A stretch of DNA of 64,000 nt, taken from Methanoregulaceae archaeon (lineage in GTDB: Archaea > Halobacteriota > Methanomicrobia > Methanomicrobiales > Methanospirillaceae). Below, in pieces: positions 44,005 to 53,703 of the stretch. A program made the position numbers and the translations under genes. Where the stretch lies: contig JACTUB010000001.1 in NCBI GenBank assembly GCA_015660885.1, forward strand, positions 1-64,000, in the 5' to 3' direction. A model generated the notes under the pieces. That model did not search any database. It was given only the letters and a program-made list of their open reading frames with translations, and was not told the DNA's origin. The stretch's first letter is position 1. Each line of letters begins with the position of its first letter.

Positions 44005-44312
44005 GATTTCTACTCCATTCCCAATAAGCAGCCTATCTTTCAAAAAGGTGTTTTATGGGATGCATTGTTCTCACTCAGACAATATTTATTATTTCTTATG
44101 AATTACAGATTTTTAGAGATAGAACCATCAGTAATAAATGCTGCTATGGAGATTCTGACCGCTATATTTATTTTTATTTACTTCAATAGGGTGTAGGTTT
44201 TTTTTTAAAAAAACGGCCTTGTTGAAATCCTCAGTCTGAACCCGTACATCGTTGCTGGCATAGTCTCATTCTTCCGAGAACTTAATGATGGAGAAAATAT
44301 ATTCATGTAAGT
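44005..44312. other. Intergenic stretch between DUF937 and the TMEM175-like gene
   Basis: About 300 bases, AT-rich. It contains repeat B copy 2 and a T9-A7 run (near 44199-44214) that could end transcripts. No supported gene. Confidence 0.4.
44126..44149 (+). repeat. Dispersed repeat B, copy 2 (24 bases)
   Basis: Begins CATCAGTAATAAATG and ends CTGCTATGG; differs from 43316-43339 at three positions. Confidence 0.5.
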
Positions 44313-44975
44313 ATGCGCCCTGAAAAACCGCACCCACAGAACTCATTTTTCAAGAACTTTGAGCGCGTGATCAGTTTTTCAGACGGTGTGTTCTCAATTG
44401 CTATCACTCTGATGGTCCTGTCGCTCACCGTTCCGGTTATTGCAACGGGCAATATAACCACAGAACTCCCGATGTCTCTTATCGGTGAATGGTCGACGTT
44501 CTTTAGTTATATTATCAGTTTTCTCGTCATAGGCAACTGGTGGATCGTCCATCATCGGTTCTTCCAGCACATCAATCAGGCCGATCGGACCCTTCTCTGG
44601 CTGAACCTCATATTCCTCCTTTTTATTACGTTAATCCCATTTATGACAGCGCTGATGATCGAATATCCCGGAACATTCGTTGCAGTTGCTTTTTTTGCCC
44701 TTGCTCAGGCAATTGCAGGCATCATCCTTGTTGCCCTCTGGTATCACGCTACAAAAGGACGCAGGCTTTCGGATCCTGACCTTTCCGATATAACTGTACG
44801 CTATTATATGGTTCGGGGGATACTTGGCTCCGTAGTGTACCTCATTTCGATAGGGATTGCAGTATTCAATGCCTACCTTGCGCAGTTGTCATGGCTGTTT
44901 ATCGGTATTCTCTTCTGGTGGCTCGGCAGGGAGTTCTACCGGAGCAGACTTACGGTTATCGACCAGTCCCAATGA
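44313..44975 (+). CDS. TMEM175-like (DUF1211) membrane channel protein
   Basis: A 220-residue six-helix membrane protein. The first helix carries the family signature RVISFSDGVFSIAITLMVL, the FSD element that lines the pore in TMEM175 potassium channels; WWIVHHRFFQHI and the later LLWLNLIFLLFITLIPF match the family as well. Prokaryotic members form tetrameric potassium-permeable channels. It is a single gene with a dispersed repeat 43 bases behind its stop. Confidence 0.87.
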   Translation: MRPEKPHPQNSFFKNFERVISFSDGVFSIAITLMVLSLTVPVIATGNITTELPMSLIGEWSTFFSYIISFLVIGNWWIVHHRFFQHINQADRTLLWLNLIFLLFITLIPFMTALMIEYPGTFVAVAFFALAQAIAGIILVALWYHATKGRRLSDPDLSDITVRYYMVRGILGSVVYLISIGIAVFNAYLAQLSWLFIGILFWWLGREFYRSRLTVIDQSQ

Positions 44976-45017
44976 TACCATCCCTGTTGAAAGAATATCA
45001 GTTTTAATTTTATCGTC

Positions 45018-45056
45018 GTAGGGGTTTGGACATAAAAAGTCAACCACGGCTGAGGC
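45018..45056 (+). repeat. Dispersed repeat A, copy 2, with tRNA-Thr 3'-end match
   Basis: GTAGGGGTTTGGACATAAAA followed by AGTCAACCACGGCTGAGGC. It matches copy 1 at 43244-43280 and, over its last 12 bases CACGGCTGAGGC (45045-45056), exactly matches tRNA-Thr 42034-42045. Confidence 0.7.
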
Positions 45057-45149
45057 ATTTTTTAATTATTATTTCTAATATTGGTTTTTTGAATATCACC
45101 ATAGATTCAAATTTTTTAAGGGTGAATTATTACTTATACGTGACGCATC

Positions 45150-46196
45150 ATGGAAAAAAAAGCATTCATAACTGGGATTACCGGGCAGGACGGATCATAT
45201 CTGGCGGAACTGCTCCTTTCAAAAGGCTACGAAGTCCACGGATTGATACGACGATCTTCAACATTCAACACCAGCAGGATTGATTCTATATATATCGATC
45301 CTCATGATACTCATGCCCGGTTGTTTTTACACTATGGTGATCTCTCCGATTCAGAGCAAATATCAAACATTTTGTATAATATCAAACCTGATGAAATCTA
45401 TCACCTTGGGGCCCAGAGCCATGTCCGGGTAAGTTTTGATACTCCGGAATATACCGGAAATGTCACTGCATTAGGGACTACACGGATCTTGGAAGCAGCC
45501 CGCCGGAGTAATCATGCGATGAAATTCTACCAGGCATCATCCAGTGAGATGTTCGGAGCTGCAAGTCCACCCCAAGCGGAAGATACTCCATTTTATCCAA
45601 GGAGTCCCTATGCATGTGCCAAGGTATATTCATACTGGATGACACGAAATTATCGCGAAGGTTATAATTTCTTTGCGTCAAATGGTATTCTGTTCAATCA
45701 TGAATCTCCCCGCCGGGGGGAGACATTCGTTACCCGTAAGATTACCCGTGCAATCGCACGAATCATTTCAGGAAAAGACAAATTCCTGTATCTTGGAAAT
45801 CTTGAAGCAAAACGTGACTGGGGGTTTGCTCCGGAATATGTCGAATGTATGTGGCGGATTCTGCAACAAGAGAAACCCGATGACTTTGTCATAGGTACAG
45901 GAGAGACTCACTCTGTCCGTGAATTTCTGCATGAAGCATTTACCTATGCGGGGCTTGACACAGAAGAACATGTAAGAATCGATCCGAAATATTTCCGTCC
46001 AACCGAAGTTGATGTACTTATCGCGAATCCGAAAAAATCTGAAAAGATCCTTGGCTGGAAACCTGCAATAAAATTCGGGGATCTTGTAAAAATTATGGTA
46101 GATGCTGATATGAAAACGGCTGGACTGGAGCCGATTGGTAAAGCGGATAAAATATTATCGTCAAAATTCCCGGACCGCTGGTGGAAGGCGGATTGA
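45150..46196 (+). CDS. gmd: GDP-mannose 4,6-dehydratase
   Basis: A 348-residue extended SDR that converts GDP-mannose to GDP-4-keto-6-deoxymannose. Hallmarks: [48 protein letters not shown], catalytic SSSEMFG and YACAK, and [18 protein letters not shown]. The length matches Gmd. The next gene is the 3,5-epimerase/4-reductase, so the product is GDP-L-fucose (or a related 6-deoxyhexose). A similar dehydration of GDP-heptose made by the operon at 18-26 kb is a possible side activity, not shown. Confidence 0.95.
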   Translation: MEKKAFITGITGQDGSYLAELLLSKGYEVHGLIRRSSTFNTSRIDSIYIDPHDTHARLFLHYGDLSDSEQISNILYNIKPDEIYHLGAQSHVRVSFDTPEYTGNVTALGTTRILEAARRSNHAMKFYQASSSEMFGAASPPQAEDTPFYPRSPYACAKVYSYWMTRNYREGYNFFASNGILFNHESPRRGETFVTRKITRAIARIISGKDKFLYLGNLEAKRDWGFAPEYVECMWRILQQEKPDDFVIGTGETHSVREFLHEAFTYAGLDTEEHVRIDPKYFRPTEVDVLIANPKKSEKILGWKPAIKFGDLVKIMVDADMKTAGLEPIGKADKILSSKFPDRWWKAD

Positions 46197-46314
46197 TTCA
46201 TGCTGACTGAATTAATCTCGCTCAACATGCATACATAAAAAAGGGAGTAATCAATAATTCTGTTAATTAACAGGAAAATACCGGTATCATAAATACTTCC
46301 ATAAAAGTAAGGAC

Positions 46315-47295
46315 ATGCCCATGATATTCTGGTCAGATAAAAAAATCCTCATCACCGGTGGCGCTGGTTTTTTTGGATCGCAGGTCGTCAATAAACTTCT
46401 CGAAAAAGGGGTCCTTAAAGAAGATATCCGGATTCCTCGCAGTAGAGAGTTCGATTTGCGGAAATGGAAAAAGTGCGTTGATGTGATAAAAGATATCGAT
46501 ATTGTTATTCATCTGGCGGCAAAAGTCGGAGGAATCGGGTATAACCAAAAATATCCTGCGGATCTTTTCTATGATAATGCAATTATAGGCATACAAATGA
46601 TTGAAGCGGCCCGGCAGGAAAATGTCGAAAAATGCGTTGTTGTCGGAACCATCTGTGCATACCCGAAATTCACTCCTGTGCCATTCAGGGAAGAGGAACT
46701 ATGGAACGGGTATCCTGAAGAGACCAACGCTCCCTACGGGTTAGCAAAAAAAATGCTCCTTGTACAATCACAGGCATACCGGCAGCAATATGGATTCAAC
46801 TCAATTTATCTACTCCCGGTGAACCTGTATGGACCAGGTGATAATTTTGATCCCGCAAGTTCTCACGTTATTCCAGCGCTTATAAAAAAGTTCGTCGAAG
46901 CCAAAAAGGGCGATAGCCCGTATGTCGAAGTGTGGGGGACAGGTGCGGCATCACGAGAGTTTTTATATGTGGACGACGCGGCACGAGGACTTATCCTTGC
47001 CACGGAGCGCTATAACAAACCCGATCCGGTAAACCTCGGTTCAGGAAGGGAAATCACCATCCGCGACCTTGTCGTGCTTATTAGCGAACTGACAGGATAC
47101 AGCGGTGAAATCCGGTGGGACATGACTAAACCCGATGGCCAACCTAAACGGTGCCTTGACGTAAGCAGGGCACGAGAGGAGTTCGGTTTTGAGGCACAGA
47201 TGCCATTTAAGGAAGGATTGAAACGGACGATTAAGTGGTATAGGAAGTATTCTGGCGATGTTGATAGCATGGGCAGACCCGAAGATCATTGTTGA
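46315..47295 (+). CDS. fcl: GDP-L-fucose synthase
   Basis: A 326-residue SDR epimerase/reductase. Seen: [32 protein letters not shown], the catalytic Cys/Ser region [37 protein letters not shown] broken here only for naming its parts: TICAYPK, PFREE and YGLAK. It completes GDP-fucose synthesis after Gmd. ATG 46315 or 46321 may serve as start. The gap to gmd is 118 bases. Confidence 0.93.
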   Translation: MPMIFWSDKKILITGGAGFFGSQVVNKLLEKGVLKEDIRIPRSREFDLRKWKKCVDVIKDIDIVIHLAAKVGGIGYNQKYPADLFYDNAIIGIQMIEAARQENVEKCVVVGTICAYPKFTPVPFREEELWNGYPEETNAPYGLAKKMLLVQSQAYRQQYGFNSIYLLPVNLYGPGDNFDPASSHVIPALIKKFVEAKKGDSPYVEVWGTGAASREFLYVDDAARGLILATERYNKPDPVNLGSGREITIRDLVVLISELTGYSGEIRWDMTKPDGQPKRCLDVSRAREEFGFEAQMPFKEGLKRTIKWYRKYSGDVDSMGRPEDHC

Positions 47296-47832
47296 GACCT
47301 CCCGTGATAATTATAAAAGAAACGAATACCTTTGCCGAAGTATAATTAAATTCGGGAAAATATACCTTGTCCGGTCTGAATCCGATGATTGGCGTAATTG
47401 AAGGATTCCGGTGTGGCATAATCCTTGTCTTTCGTTTGTGTGGTTCCTATATTGGATGTTCCACTTCCGGAGAATGGTGCAGTATTATTCGGATATCGTT
47501 AAAATTTCTTAATGTAAAATTAATGGAATAAAACATTATGACCGATAAAATTGCCATCCGCGTCAGCCAGACTCGGCAAGAAATACAAACATGGCGGAGC
47601 ACAGGAACCCCATGATGCATTTCCATGCAACTTATGTGATTAAAAAGGGTAAAACACTACCACGGTCACGCGAAAGTCTTGAACGGTATTTCTTAAAAAT
47701 CTACGACCTTTTTATCCGTACCTAGAATAAGCAGTAAAAAGACCTATGAGACCTGAAATCAAAGATATTACCCATGACGTGTTCATTAATGGTGCATTTC
47801 ATCAAAAAAACAGGACGATACGAGGGATTTCC
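47296..47832. other. Intergenic stretch between fcl and ugd
   Basis: About 535 bases. Tiny frames occur (for example ATG at 47538, 25 residues, and one of 36 residues beginning near 47612), and an in-frame extension of ugd to 47746 is possible, but none is supported by a motif. It probably carries the ugd-galU promoter. Confidence 0.4.
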
Positions 47833-49101
47833 ATGAAAATATCAATCATCGGTACTGGTTATATCGGATCCGTGACCGGTGCATGTTTTGCAGAGATGGG
47901 ACATCACGTAATTTTTGTGGGGAGAGATCAAAAGAAACTCGATCTCATACGAGCCGGGAAAAGTCCTATATTTGAACCAGGTCTCGACCAGTTACTGGTG
48001 AAGAATAAGAAAATGATCGACACAACGACTGATTTACCGGATGCAGTCCGGAGAACCGATCTCACTTTTATCTGTGTCGGAACCCCTCCAAAAAAGGACG
48101 GGTCGAGCGATCTCAGTCAGGTCCAGGAAGTATCAAAAACAATCGGCAGATCCCTTAGTCACTCGGATTCCCACTATCATACTATTGTCACAAAGAGTAC
48201 CGTACTGCCTGGCACCATCGAGGAGACGATTGTACCGATCCTGGAGCGAGAGTCCAAAAGGAAGGCAGATATCGATTTCGGCATCGCCTCGAATCCGGAA
48301 TTCTTAAAAGAAGGAACAGCAGTAGAGGACTTTTTCCACACCGATCGGGTGGTGATTGGCGTACGGGATCCGGCGACACGGGGGGTACTGGAGACATTGT
48401 ACGCTCCCCTCAATGTCCCCATCTTCACGACTTCTATCAGAACCGCCGAAATGATCAAATTTACAAGCAACGCATTCCTCGCAACAAAGATCAGTTTTGC
48501 AAACGAGATCGGGAACCTCTGCAAAGCGTCCGGTATCGACAGTTATGAGGTCTTTGCCGGTGTCGGGCTCGACACCCGGATTAATCCCAAATTCTTCCGA
48601 TCAGGGCTCGGGTTCGGAGGTTCGTGCTTCCCGAAAGATGTGAATGCCCTGATATCCCATGCGCGATCCAAAGGGATTGACCCGATTATTCTTAACTCTG
48701 TAATCGACACAAACGAAGACCAGCCCCGGCGGATGATTGCACTCCTGAAAAAACATCTCGATCCTCGGGGTCACACCATCGGTGTCCTCGGACTTGCGTT
48801 CAAGCCTGATACAGATGACATCCGCGAGAGCCGGGCAATTCCCGTGATCCGGTTGTTATTACAGGCCGGCGCGAAGGTCAAGGCATATGATCCAGAAGCG
48901 ATGGGGCACTTCAGGGAGTTAATTCCCGACATTTCGTACGAAGCACTTGCCTCGGAAGTGCTGGATTCCGATGCGGTACTAATTGTCACGGAATGGAAAG
49001 AGTTTGAGTCTCTTGATTATCGCGGGAAACTGGTGATTGACGGTCGCCGGATTGAAAAGGTGCGGAATGAAGCAGCGGTGTACGAGGGGATGTGCTGGTA
49101 A
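47833..49101 (+). CDS. ugd: UDP-glucose 6-dehydrogenase
   Basis: A 422-residue enzyme counted from ATG 47833 (MKISIIGTGYIGSVTG), where the Rossmann fold begins and a GAGGG ribosome binding site precedes; an in-frame ATG at 47746 would add 29 residues. The catalytic cysteine is present in LGFGGSCFPKDVNAL, with SNPEFLKEG, KFTSNAFLATK and GLAFKPDTDDIRES. It oxidises UDP-glucose to UDP-glucuronate. GalU follows with a TAATG overlap and supplies the substrate. Confidence 0.94.
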   Translation: MKISIIGTGYIGSVTGACFAEMGHHVIFVGRDQKKLDLIRAGKSPIFEPGLDQLLVKNKKMIDTTTDLPDAVRRTDLTFICVGTPPKKDGSSDLSQVQEVSKTIGRSLSHSDSHYHTIVTKSTVLPGTIEETIVPILERESKRKADIDFGIASNPEFLKEGTAVEDFFHTDRVVIGVRDPATRGVLETLYAPLNVPIFTTSIRTAEMIKFTSNAFLATKISFANEIGNLCKASGIDSYEVFAGVGLDTRINPKFFRSGLGFGGSCFPKDVNALISHARSKGIDPIILNSVIDTNEDQPRRMIALLKKHLDPRGHTIGVLGLAFKPDTDDIRESRAIPVIRLLLQAGAKVKAYDPEAMGHFRELIPDISYEALASEVLDSDAVLIVTEWKEFESLDYRGKLVIDGRRIEKVRNEAAVYEGMCW

Positions 49102-49964
49102 TGGAAATTAGAAAAGCGGTTATTCCTGCAGCGGGGCTCGGCACCCGGTTTTTACCGGTCACAAAATCCATGCCGAAGGAGATGCTCCCCATCATTGATA
49201 AGCCGGTCATTCAATATGTCGTTGAAGAAGCGATTGATGCCGGGATTGATGATATTATCATCATTTCCGGCAGGGGAAAACGTGCTATTGAAGATTATTT
49301 TGATGCAGCCCCCGAACTGGAGATGCGGCTCTCATACCAGCACAAGGAGGAGACACTCTCGCGGTTGAAGAAGATCACAGACTTTCCCGGCATTCATTAT
49401 ATCCGGCAAAAAGAACCTCGTGGCCTTGGTGATGCGATTCTCAGAGCAGAAAAACATATCGGGAACGAACCGTTTGCCGTGCTGCTTGGTGATGATATTA
49501 TTGCCAACAGTTATTCATGCACTGGTCAGCTCATGTCAATTTTTTCCCGGTTTAATGCATCAGTAATTTCTATCGAACCGGTGCCGCCGGAAAAGGTCAG
49601 CAGTTATGGGATTATCAAAGGAAAAGCAATCGAGCCGGATCTTTTCGCCATTGAAGATATCATAGAAAAACCCGCTATCTCACTGGCGCCATCCAACCTG
49701 GGCGCAGTGGGCAGATATATTTTTGTTCCGGAAATTTTTGATTGTCTGAAGAATACATCCCCCGGAGTGGGAAACGAGATCCAACTTACCGATGCGATTC
49801 GCCTCTTATTAAAGGAACATCCGGTGTATGGCTATAAATTCAAAGGGAAGCGATATGATACCGGGGATAAACTGGGATACATTGAAACTATTATCGATTA
49901 TGCCTTACAAGATCCGCAATTGCAGGAGAACCTGAAAAAATTCCTTGTTGATCGGTTGAACTAG
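49101..49964 (+). CDS. galU: UTP-glucose-1-phosphate uridylyltransferase
   Basis: A 287-residue nucleotidyltransferase. GalU signature at the N-terminus: KAVIPAAGLGTRFLPVTKS then MPKEMLPIIDKP; VLLGDDII holds the metal-binding Asp, and GVGNEIQLTDAIRLLL closes the core. It makes UDP-glucose for Ugd. The ATG at 49101 shares its A with the ugd stop; a GTG at 49092 is a less likely start. Confidence 0.94.
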   Translation: MEIRKAVIPAAGLGTRFLPVTKSMPKEMLPIIDKPVIQYVVEEAIDAGIDDIIIISGRGKRAIEDYFDAAPELEMRLSYQHKEETLSRLKKITDFPGIHYIRQKEPRGLGDAILRAEKHIGNEPFAVLLGDDIIANSYSCTGQLMSIFSRFNASVISIEPVPPEKVSSYGIIKGKAIEPDLFAIEDIIEKPAISLAPSNLGAVGRYIFVPEIFDCLKNTSPGVGNEIQLTDAIRLLLKEHPVYGYKFKGKRYDTGDKLGYIETIIDYALQDPQLQENLKKFLVDRLN

Positions 49965-50042
49965 GATAAGGAATTTTTTTCTGGCGAAAAAATTTCATAG
50001 TTGTCACGAAATCATTAACAATTTTCTCAACAATTTTACTAT

Positions 50043-51521
50043 GTGCTTTCCGATTCCCTTTTTATATCCCGCCTTATGAATGTAAGTTCAATCCAGCGGC
50101 AGAGCGTTATCACTGTCGTTTCAACTATTAGTCTCACCCTCGTGGGTTTCGTCTCAACAATTTATTTTGCGCACTCCCTGGGACCGGCTCCTCTCGGCGC
50201 ATACTTCCTGTTCCTTGCTTATTTTGGGATTTTCAACCTTGTTGGTGATGGGGGATTTGGGGGAGCAGCAGTTAAAAGAATATCTGAGGGAGAGGAACCG
50301 GATGAGTATTTTTCTGCATTTGTCTTTATCAGGATTGCATTTCTCGCAATATCTGTCACAGCACTCGTTTGGGCAGAACCCTTCCTCAAGGACGCAACCT
50401 CGTCAGGAATTTTTTTCTGGCTTCTCTTAGCGCTCATTGTTTCAGTTTTTTCTAGTTGTACCGGAATAGGGTTATATGGTTCCGGAAAGGTAGGGATATA
50501 TCAGATTAGTAGCTTCCTGGATGCATTTCTGCGAACTCTTTTTCAAATCGCTGCAGTCTTTTTTGGATTTGGTGTTGCCGGACTTACAGGAGGATTTGTT
50601 GGAGGTTTAATTGCCGGAGGTATCGCAAATTTTTGGTCTCTCGATTTAAAATTAGTACGGTTCCGGTTATCACACCTGAAAAGCCTGTCCAGCTTCTCTT
50701 TCTGGATATTCCTGACCGCGAGTGGTTCATTAGTATTTTGCTATGCTGATACCGTTCTCATCGGATATTTTATGAGTAATGCTGATGTTGGAATCTACCG
50801 CACCGCGTTCCAGCTCACGTCGGTTGCCACATTCACGACACTGGCTTTTCAAATCGTTCTCTATCCAAAGATCAGCACATGGGGAGCACAAGAAAAGGTT
50901 ACAGAAATTGAGACTTCTCTGGCAAGGGCTTTTACCTATTCCCTTTTTCTGGCAATTCCAACCTGCATCGGTGGGTGGATTTTGGGGCAGCGTCTCCTCT
51001 ATTATCTTTACGGTGCTTCTTTTGCTGAAGGGGCATCTGCCCTTTTTTTCCTCCTCCTCGTGCAGGTGGTTAATGTCTTCATGTTTCTTGGAACGATGTG
51101 CCTGAACGCACTCAACCGACCAAAAGATGCATTCTGGATAACCGTCATTGCAGCGATTGCAAACATCCTCTTTGACTTCGCCCTTATCCCCCTCATGGGC
51201 ATAACAGGAGCTGCCATCGCAACCCTTGTGGCGATGACTCTGAATGCGCTTGGTGCCCTTATACTCCTTTCGCGGATAATTTCCATAAAATTTGAATATG
51301 AATCGGTAAAAAATATGCTCTACGCCGCAGGGTGCATGGGTATTTTCCTTCTTTTCATTCATTTTATCTTTCCTCTTACTCACGTTGCTGCGGTTTTATC
51401 CGTGGTTATCGTTGGAGCAGGAATTTATGTATCTGTTTTGTTTAAACTGGATAGGGAAATTCACGATGAACTCAAGAAACTGAGTATGGATCTCGGAGTT
51501 CCATGGCCAGGGTGGTTATAG
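50043..51521 (+). CDS. Polysaccharide flippase (Wzx/MATE-like)
   Basis: A membrane protein of 481-492 residues with about 14 hydrophobic segments, of the MOP exporter superfamily. N-terminal VSTISLTLVGFVSTIYFAHSLGPAPLGAYFL and GDGGFGGAAVKRISEG are typical of Wzx/RfbX proteins; the C-terminal half has GITGAAIATLVAM. It would flip lipid-linked oligosaccharide to the outside, where AglB or a polymerase uses it. Starts GTG 50043 or ATG 50076 are both possible. Confidence 0.9.
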   Translation: MLSDSLFISRLMNVSSIQRQSVITVVSTISLTLVGFVSTIYFAHSLGPAPLGAYFLFLAYFGIFNLVGDGGFGGAAVKRISEGEEPDEYFSAFVFIRIAFLAISVTALVWAEPFLKDATSSGIFFWLLLALIVSVFSSCTGIGLYGSGKVGIYQISSFLDAFLRTLFQIAAVFFGFGVAGLTGGFVGGLIAGGIANFWSLDLKLVRFRLSHLKSLSSFSFWIFLTASGSLVFCYADTVLIGYFMSNADVGIYRTAFQLTSVATFTTLAFQIVLYPKISTWGAQEKVTEIETSLARAFTYSLFLAIPTCIGGWILGQRLLYYLYGASFAEGASALFFLLLVQVVNVFMFLGTMCLNALNRPKDAFWITVIAAIANILFDFALIPLMGITGAAIATLVAMTLNALGALILLSRIISIKFEYESVKNMLYAAGCMGIFLLFIHFIFPLTHVAAVLSVVIVGAGIYVSVLFKLDREIHDELKKLSMDLGVPWPGWL

Positions 51522-51838
51522 GGATCTCCTCGGGTAATAATGCAGATATATTATTTTTTCATGAAATGGGTATTATTTATTAACTTTGAATAATTTTCCG
51601 TTGGATTTAAAAATTTCCACGATATGCGATCATAATTCACTAACAGAAGGATTCAGGGAAATTTAATTAGGATATACGTTATTTTGTGCGGCACCTCTCC
51701 ATGATTTCCAACAAAATGGCGAATTTTAGCGATACGATTTGCTGATTAAAATTTGGACTTATTACCAAGGGTGAACTATAAATTGAAAACAAATTATTAT
51801 CCTGATCAAATCCAATATACCAGCTAACTGGTGCTTAT
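51522..51838. other. Intergenic stretch before the CDP-sugar cassette
   Basis: About 315 bases, AT-rich, with no supported frame. The rfbF ATG at 51839 has GGTG a few bases upstream, and the promoter of the cassette should lie here. Confidence 0.45.
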
Positions 51839-52621
51839 ATGCAAGTTGTCATTTTATGTGGTGGACTCGGAACCAGACTTAAGGAAGAGACGGAATTTCG
51901 CCCGAAACCTATGGTAAAAATCGGGACCCGCCCGATCCTCTGGCATATAATGAAAATTTACGCATCTTATGGATTCAAAGACTTTATTCTTGCTCTCGGG
52001 TATAAAGGTGAAATGATCAAGGAATATTTTTATCATTATGAATTGATGGACAGTGACGTTACGATAGAATTGGGCAATTCCCAAAATACCTGCGTTTTCC
52101 ACAATGAAGTCAAAGAAAATGACTGGAAGGTTACTCTGGCAAACACGGGTGAAAAATCCCTGAAAGGAGCAAGGATCAAAAAAGTTGAGAAATATATAAA
52201 AGATAATGAATTTATGTTAACCTATGGGGACGGGGTGTCCGATATTAATATTCCAAAACTTCTGGAGTTCCATCGTCGTCACAGAAAAATTGCCACAGTT
52301 ACTGGAGTAAATGCGTCAGCACGATTCGGAGAATTAAAAATTAATGGCGATCGCGTTGAAAGGTTCAGCGAGAAACCTAGTTCAGGATCAGAATATATCA
52401 ATGGCGGTTTTTTCGTATTTAACCGGAAAATTTTTGATTATCTCACTCCAGATGAAAATTGTGATTTTGAGTTTGGACCTCTTGATATACTTGCAAACGA
52501 GGGAGAGTTAATGGTTTACAAACACCGCGGATCCTGGGCCTGCATGGATACTCTCCGTGATATGGATTACCTGAATAAAATCTGGGATGAAAATAAAGCG
52601 TTCTGGAAGATTTGGCAATGA
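51839..52621 (+). CDS. rfbF: Glucose-1-phosphate cytidylyltransferase
   Basis: A 260-residue nucleotidyltransferase. The N-terminus QVVILCGGLGTRLKEETEFR then PKPMVKIGTRPILWHIMK is the RfbF form, and TYGDGVSDINI carries the metal-binding Asp. It makes CDP-glucose, the starting point for CDP-linked 6-deoxysugars. The next gene, CDP-glucose 4,6-dehydratase, starts inside its stop (ATGA). Confidence 0.95.
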   Translation: MQVVILCGGLGTRLKEETEFRPKPMVKIGTRPILWHIMKIYASYGFKDFILALGYKGEMIKEYFYHYELMDSDVTIELGNSQNTCVFHNEVKENDWKVTLANTGEKSLKGARIKKVEKYIKDNEFMLTYGDGVSDINIPKLLEFHRRHRKIATVTGVNASARFGELKINGDRVERFSEKPSSGSEYINGGFFVFNRKIFDYLTPDENCDFEFGPLDILANEGELMVYKHRGSWACMDTLRDMDYLNKIWDENKAFWKIWQ

Positions 52622-53703
52622 CCCCTTTTTCCTTGAACAATTATTCAGGAAAAAAGGTCTTGCTTACCGGAGATACAGGATTCAAAGGGTCATGGCTTGC
52701 AATATGGTTACTGAAACTCGGCGCACGGGTTACCGGTTTTGGGTTGCCGCCAAAAAACCTTGAGGATAATTTCACCGTTTCCGGTCTTAATTCAAGGATA
52801 GATCATCTTAACGGAGACATTCGCGATTATACGTTACTTTCTGATGCATTCAAGGAATTCAGACCAGAATTTGTTTTTCATCTGGCAGCTCAGGCTCTCG
52901 TGCTCGACTCCTACAAGGATCCACGCCTGACCTTTACTACCAATGTGACCGGAACCCTGAATGTTCTTGAAGCGATCCGGAAAAATCCCGGTATAAAAGC
53001 AGCAGTGATCGTAACAAGCGACAAGTGTTATGAAAACCGGGAATGGGTTCACGGATACCGGGAATCCGATCCTCTTGGTGGGGGGGATCCATACAGTGCA
53101 TCAAAAGGAGCCGCTGAAATCGTTATCTCATCCTATATCCGGTCATTTTTTCAGGAGAAGAATTCTCCATGTGTTGCGTCGGTTCGTGCCGGCAATGTTA
53201 TTGGCGGCGGGGACTGGTCAGAGAACCGGATCATTCCGGACTGCATTCGATCACTGAGATGCAATCGCTCCATCGGACTAAGGAATCCCCATTCGATACG
53301 CCCATGGCAGCACGTACTGGAACCACTGTACGGATATCTCTTACTCGGCAGCGCACTATCCGGACCAGATGGAAAAACATTTTGCGGTCCATGGAATTTT
53401 GGTCCTCATCCATGCAATATAGTGACAGTTGAAGATCTTGTACAGGAGATCATCTGTCAATGGGGCAGCGGAATGTACCATATCAACGAATCTCAACAGA
53501 AAAGCAAGGAATCGAATATGCTGGTTCTGGACATCAACAAGGCATTACATCTGCTGAAATGGAATCCTGTACTCCCATTAAAAAAATCCGTGCAGTTCAC
53601 TATCGATGAATACAGGATAGAGGGGTTGTCTGAAGATGTTGTGTTCAACCAGCGATCTGCTCATATTGACGAATACATGAATATTCAGCTAAGTATGGTG
53701 TGA
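52618..53703 (+). CDS. rfbG: CDP-glucose 4,6-dehydratase
   Basis: A 361-residue SDR dehydratase counted from ATG 52618. Seen: KVLLTGDTGFKGSWLAIWLL, FHLAAQALV, TSDKCYENREW with the catalytic Thr region, DPYSASKGAAE with Tyr/Lys and RAGNVIGGGDWSENRIIPD. It gives CDP-4-keto-6-deoxyglucose. The downstream methyltransferase overlaps by GTGA. Confidence 0.95.
   Translation: MTPFSLNNYSGKKVLLTGDTGFKGSWLAIWLLKLGARVTGFGLPPKNLEDNFTVSGLNSRIDHLNGDIRDYTLLSDAFKEFRPEFVFHLAAQALVLDSYKDPRLTFTTNVTGTLNVLEAIRKNPGIKAAVIVTSDKCYENREWVHGYRESDPLGGGDPYSASKGAAEIVISSYIRSFFQEKNSPCVASVRAGNVIGGGDWSENRIIPDCIRSLRCNRSIGLRNPHSIRPWQHVLEPLYGYLLLGSALSGPDGKTFCGPWNFGPHPCNIVTVEDLVQEIICQWGSGMYHINESQQKSKESNMLVLDINKALHLLKWNPVLPLKKSVQFTIDEYRIEGLSEDVVFNQRSAHIDEYMNIQLSMV

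Noticed and set aside
47538..47722. Two tiny frames (25 and 36 residues) between fcl and ugd
   Set aside because: No motif, no ribosome binding site of note, different frames; not enough to call genes or a pseudogene.
50730..51383. Minus-strand frame rich in Lys, Glu and His inside the flippase gene
   Set aside because: Composition is what the complement of hydrophobic codons produces; the plus-strand flippase is clear.
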